Source: Paramagnetospirillum kuznetsovii
Lineage (GTDB): Bacteria > Pseudomonadota > Alphaproteobacteria > Rhodospirillales > Magnetospirillaceae
Direction of reading: 5' to 3'
Length of the DNA: 64,000 nt
Assembly: GCF_003284725.1 (NCBI RefSeq)
Contig: NZ_PGTO01000003.1
Location: forward strand, 186,001-250,000
Position numbers and translations under genes: made by a program. How positions within the stretch are numbered: the first letter of the stretch is position 1; each line of letters begins with the position of its first letter. This document shows positions 62,910 through 64,000 of the stretch, in pieces. The notes beneath the pieces are model-generated. The model searched no databases, was not told where the DNA came from, and was given only the letters and a program-made list of their open reading frames with translations.

Positions 62910-64000
62910 CTAATCCTCGAGCCGAAACAGCGTCTTCAGGGTTTTTTCCATGGATTGCCAGTCGGCACCCTCCGCCGCCTTGTCCTTCATGACCTCGGTG
63001 GGGACATGCAGCAGGCGGTTGACCAGCAGTCGCGTCGCCTCGGCGGCATCATTGCCCGCCTCGGCCAGCGCCGCGTCGCGGATTTCGTCGAAGCGGGACC
63101 GCAGCGCCACGATGGCGGGGACCGCGCTTCGGGCCGCCCGGCCGCGCAGATAGGCGGAAGCCTCTTCCTCCACGATGCCACGCGCCGCCCGCGCCGCCGC
63201 CTCGCGCCCGGCGCGGCCTTCCAGGGCGACTTCCTCCAAATCCCCCAGATCGTAGAGGAAAGCGCCTTCCAGCCGATTGACCGCCGTCTCCACATCGCCT
63301 GGAATTCCGGCATCCACCAGGAAGATGGGACGGCGGCGACGCTTGCGCAGGGCATTGCCCACCAATTCGGCGCTCACCACCACGTTACGGCCGCCGACGC
63401 AGGTCAGCACCACGTCGAACCCCGCCAGGGCGTCGCGCAAATCCTCGAAGGCCAGCATGTGACAGTTCAGTGTCTTGGCCAGGGTCTCGGCCCGGCTGTC
63501 CCGGGGCGCGGTGACCGAAAGATCCTTGAGGCCCGCCGCCAACAGGCTTTCCGCCACAAGTTCGCCCATCTCGCCGGTCCCCACCAGCAGAGCCCGCAAC
63601 CGCGAGGGATCGCCGTGAAGATCGCGGGCGACCTGAACGGCGGCGGCGGCGATGCTGACCGGGCCTTCGCCGATGGCGGTCTCGGTGCGCACCCGCTTGG
63701 CCACGGAAAAAGCGGCCTGGATATAGGCGTCCATTTCGTTGCCCAGGGTTCCCGCCTCGCGGGCCAGCCGGTGGGCGGCCTTGACCTGTCCGGTGACATG
63801 CGGCTCGCCGATCACCAGCGAATCCAGCGACGCGGTGACGGTAAAGCCATGACGCACCGCGTCCGCCCCGGTTCGCGAATAGAGATTGGCCGATACCGCC
63901 GCCGGGTCCAGTCCGGCCCGGTCCGCGAAGGCGTCGGAAACCGTCTGAATGGCGCGATCCAGGTCATTGGCGCTGGCCCAGACCTCGACGCGATCACAGG
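62910..64000 (-). CDS. hemA: Glutamyl-tRNA reductase, 3' part (5' end beyond the window)
   Basis: First enzyme of C5 heme synthesis: reduces glutamyl-tRNA to glutamate semialdehyde. The visible frame continues past the internal ATG to the window edge, beginning [18 protein letters not shown]. The Cys at the very edge is the catalytic one of STCNR-type motifs. Then [39 protein letters not shown] (NADPH fold) and [18 protein letters not shown]. The C-terminal dimerisation helix ends [14 protein letters not shown]. About 363 residues are visible. An internal ATG at 63857 is not a real start. Confidence 0.95.
   Translation of the reverse strand, partial: CDRVEVWASANDLDRAIQTVSDAFADRAGLDPAAVSANLYSRTGADAVRHGFTVTASLDSLVIGEPHVTGQVKAAHRLAREAGTLGNEMDAYIQAAFSVAKRVRTETAIGEGPVSIAAAAVQVARDLHGDPSRLRALLVGTGEMGELVAESLLAAGLKDLSVTAPRDSRAETLAKTLNCHMLAFEDLRDALAGFDVVLTCVGGRNVVVSAELVGNALRKRRRRPIFLVDAGIPGDVETAVNRLEGAFLYDLGDLEEVALEGRAGREAAARAARGIVEEEASAYLRGRAARSAVPAIVALRSRFDEIRDAALAEAGNDAAEATRLLVNRLLHVPTEVMKDKAAEGADWQSMEKTLKTLFRLED

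Overview
The window is high-GC (roughly two thirds), densely packed alphaproteobacterial chromosome. The gene content points to Rhodospirillales and most likely to Magnetospirillum or a close relative: divergent fliX/flgI, FlbT, a CheZ, a MlotiK1/MmaK-type cyclic-nucleotide-gated channel, a hemA-prfA-prmC-DUF4167 block, and a dcw cluster with an alphaproteobacterial-style FtsL. The genus is an inference from gene order and protein style. No rRNA, tRNA, CRISPR array, prophage or insertion sequence was seen.

Layout. 1-9.4 kb is a flagellar block: partial fliX (minus), then flgI, a rod-binding FlgJ-like gene, a FlgN-like chaperone, very long flgK and flgL, a TPR/glycosyltransferase-like gene, and convergent flbT. 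9.4-13.7 kb is a minus-strand run: DsbA-fold isomerase, SDR, RidA, DUF1491, CNG channel, EEP-fold enzyme. cheZ follows, then the RNase P RNA gene (rnpB). 15.6-34.6 kb is the complete division/cell-wall (dcw) operon: mraZ-rsmH-ftsL-ftsI-murE-murF-mraY-murD-ftsW-murG-murC-murB-ddl-ftsQ-ftsA-ftsZ, with a putative MraZ operator of 10-bp-spaced repeats in front and a terminator behind. 34.8-39.5 kb holds a zinc-ribbon gene, pyruvate carboxylase and a divergent GntR/FadR-type regulator. 39.6-46.9 kb is a six-gene complex-I-like membrane operon (hyfB-C-E-F-G-I order) whose 'large subunit' has lost most of the [NiFe] ligands, so it looks like an energy-converting hydrogenase-related (Ehr) complex and not a hydrogenase. 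47-51.5 kb has a PAP2 phosphatase, an ArnT-like transferase, a parDE pair and an aspartate aminotransferase. 51.5-56.5 kb has a chemoreceptor, a small zinc-ribbon protein, a flagellin, an unrecognised 395-aa gene preceded by a short leader ORF, and a strikingly His-rich protein. 56.5-64 kb is a minus-strand housekeeping run: pmbA, nnrU-like, folD, DUF167, yggT, DUF4167, prmC, prfA and the 3' part of hemA.

Most unusual observation. Four intercistronic spacers (murD/ftsW, ftsW/murG, murB/ddl, and hyfB/hyfC) sit inside operons whose other junctions are almost all tight stop/start contacts. Each spacer is an uninterrupted mini-ORF whose ATG overlaps the upstream stop (ATGA) and whose stop overlaps the downstream start (ATGA). 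All four share a 3' end CGCCCGGCGnnTGAGGG that also supplies the downstream ribosome-binding site. Two carry copies of a GC-rich REP-like palindrome that recurs elsewhere in the window. They look like repeat insertions that kept translational coupling intact.

How the parts relate. The flagellar/chemotaxis genes (fliX, flgI-flgL, flbT, flagellin, cheZ, chemoreceptor) form a motility set scattered over the window. The dcw operon builds and divides the wall. The GT39/PAP2 pair fits polyprenyl-phosphate-linked envelope glycosylation. The Ehr-like operon should couple an unknown redox step to ion movement.
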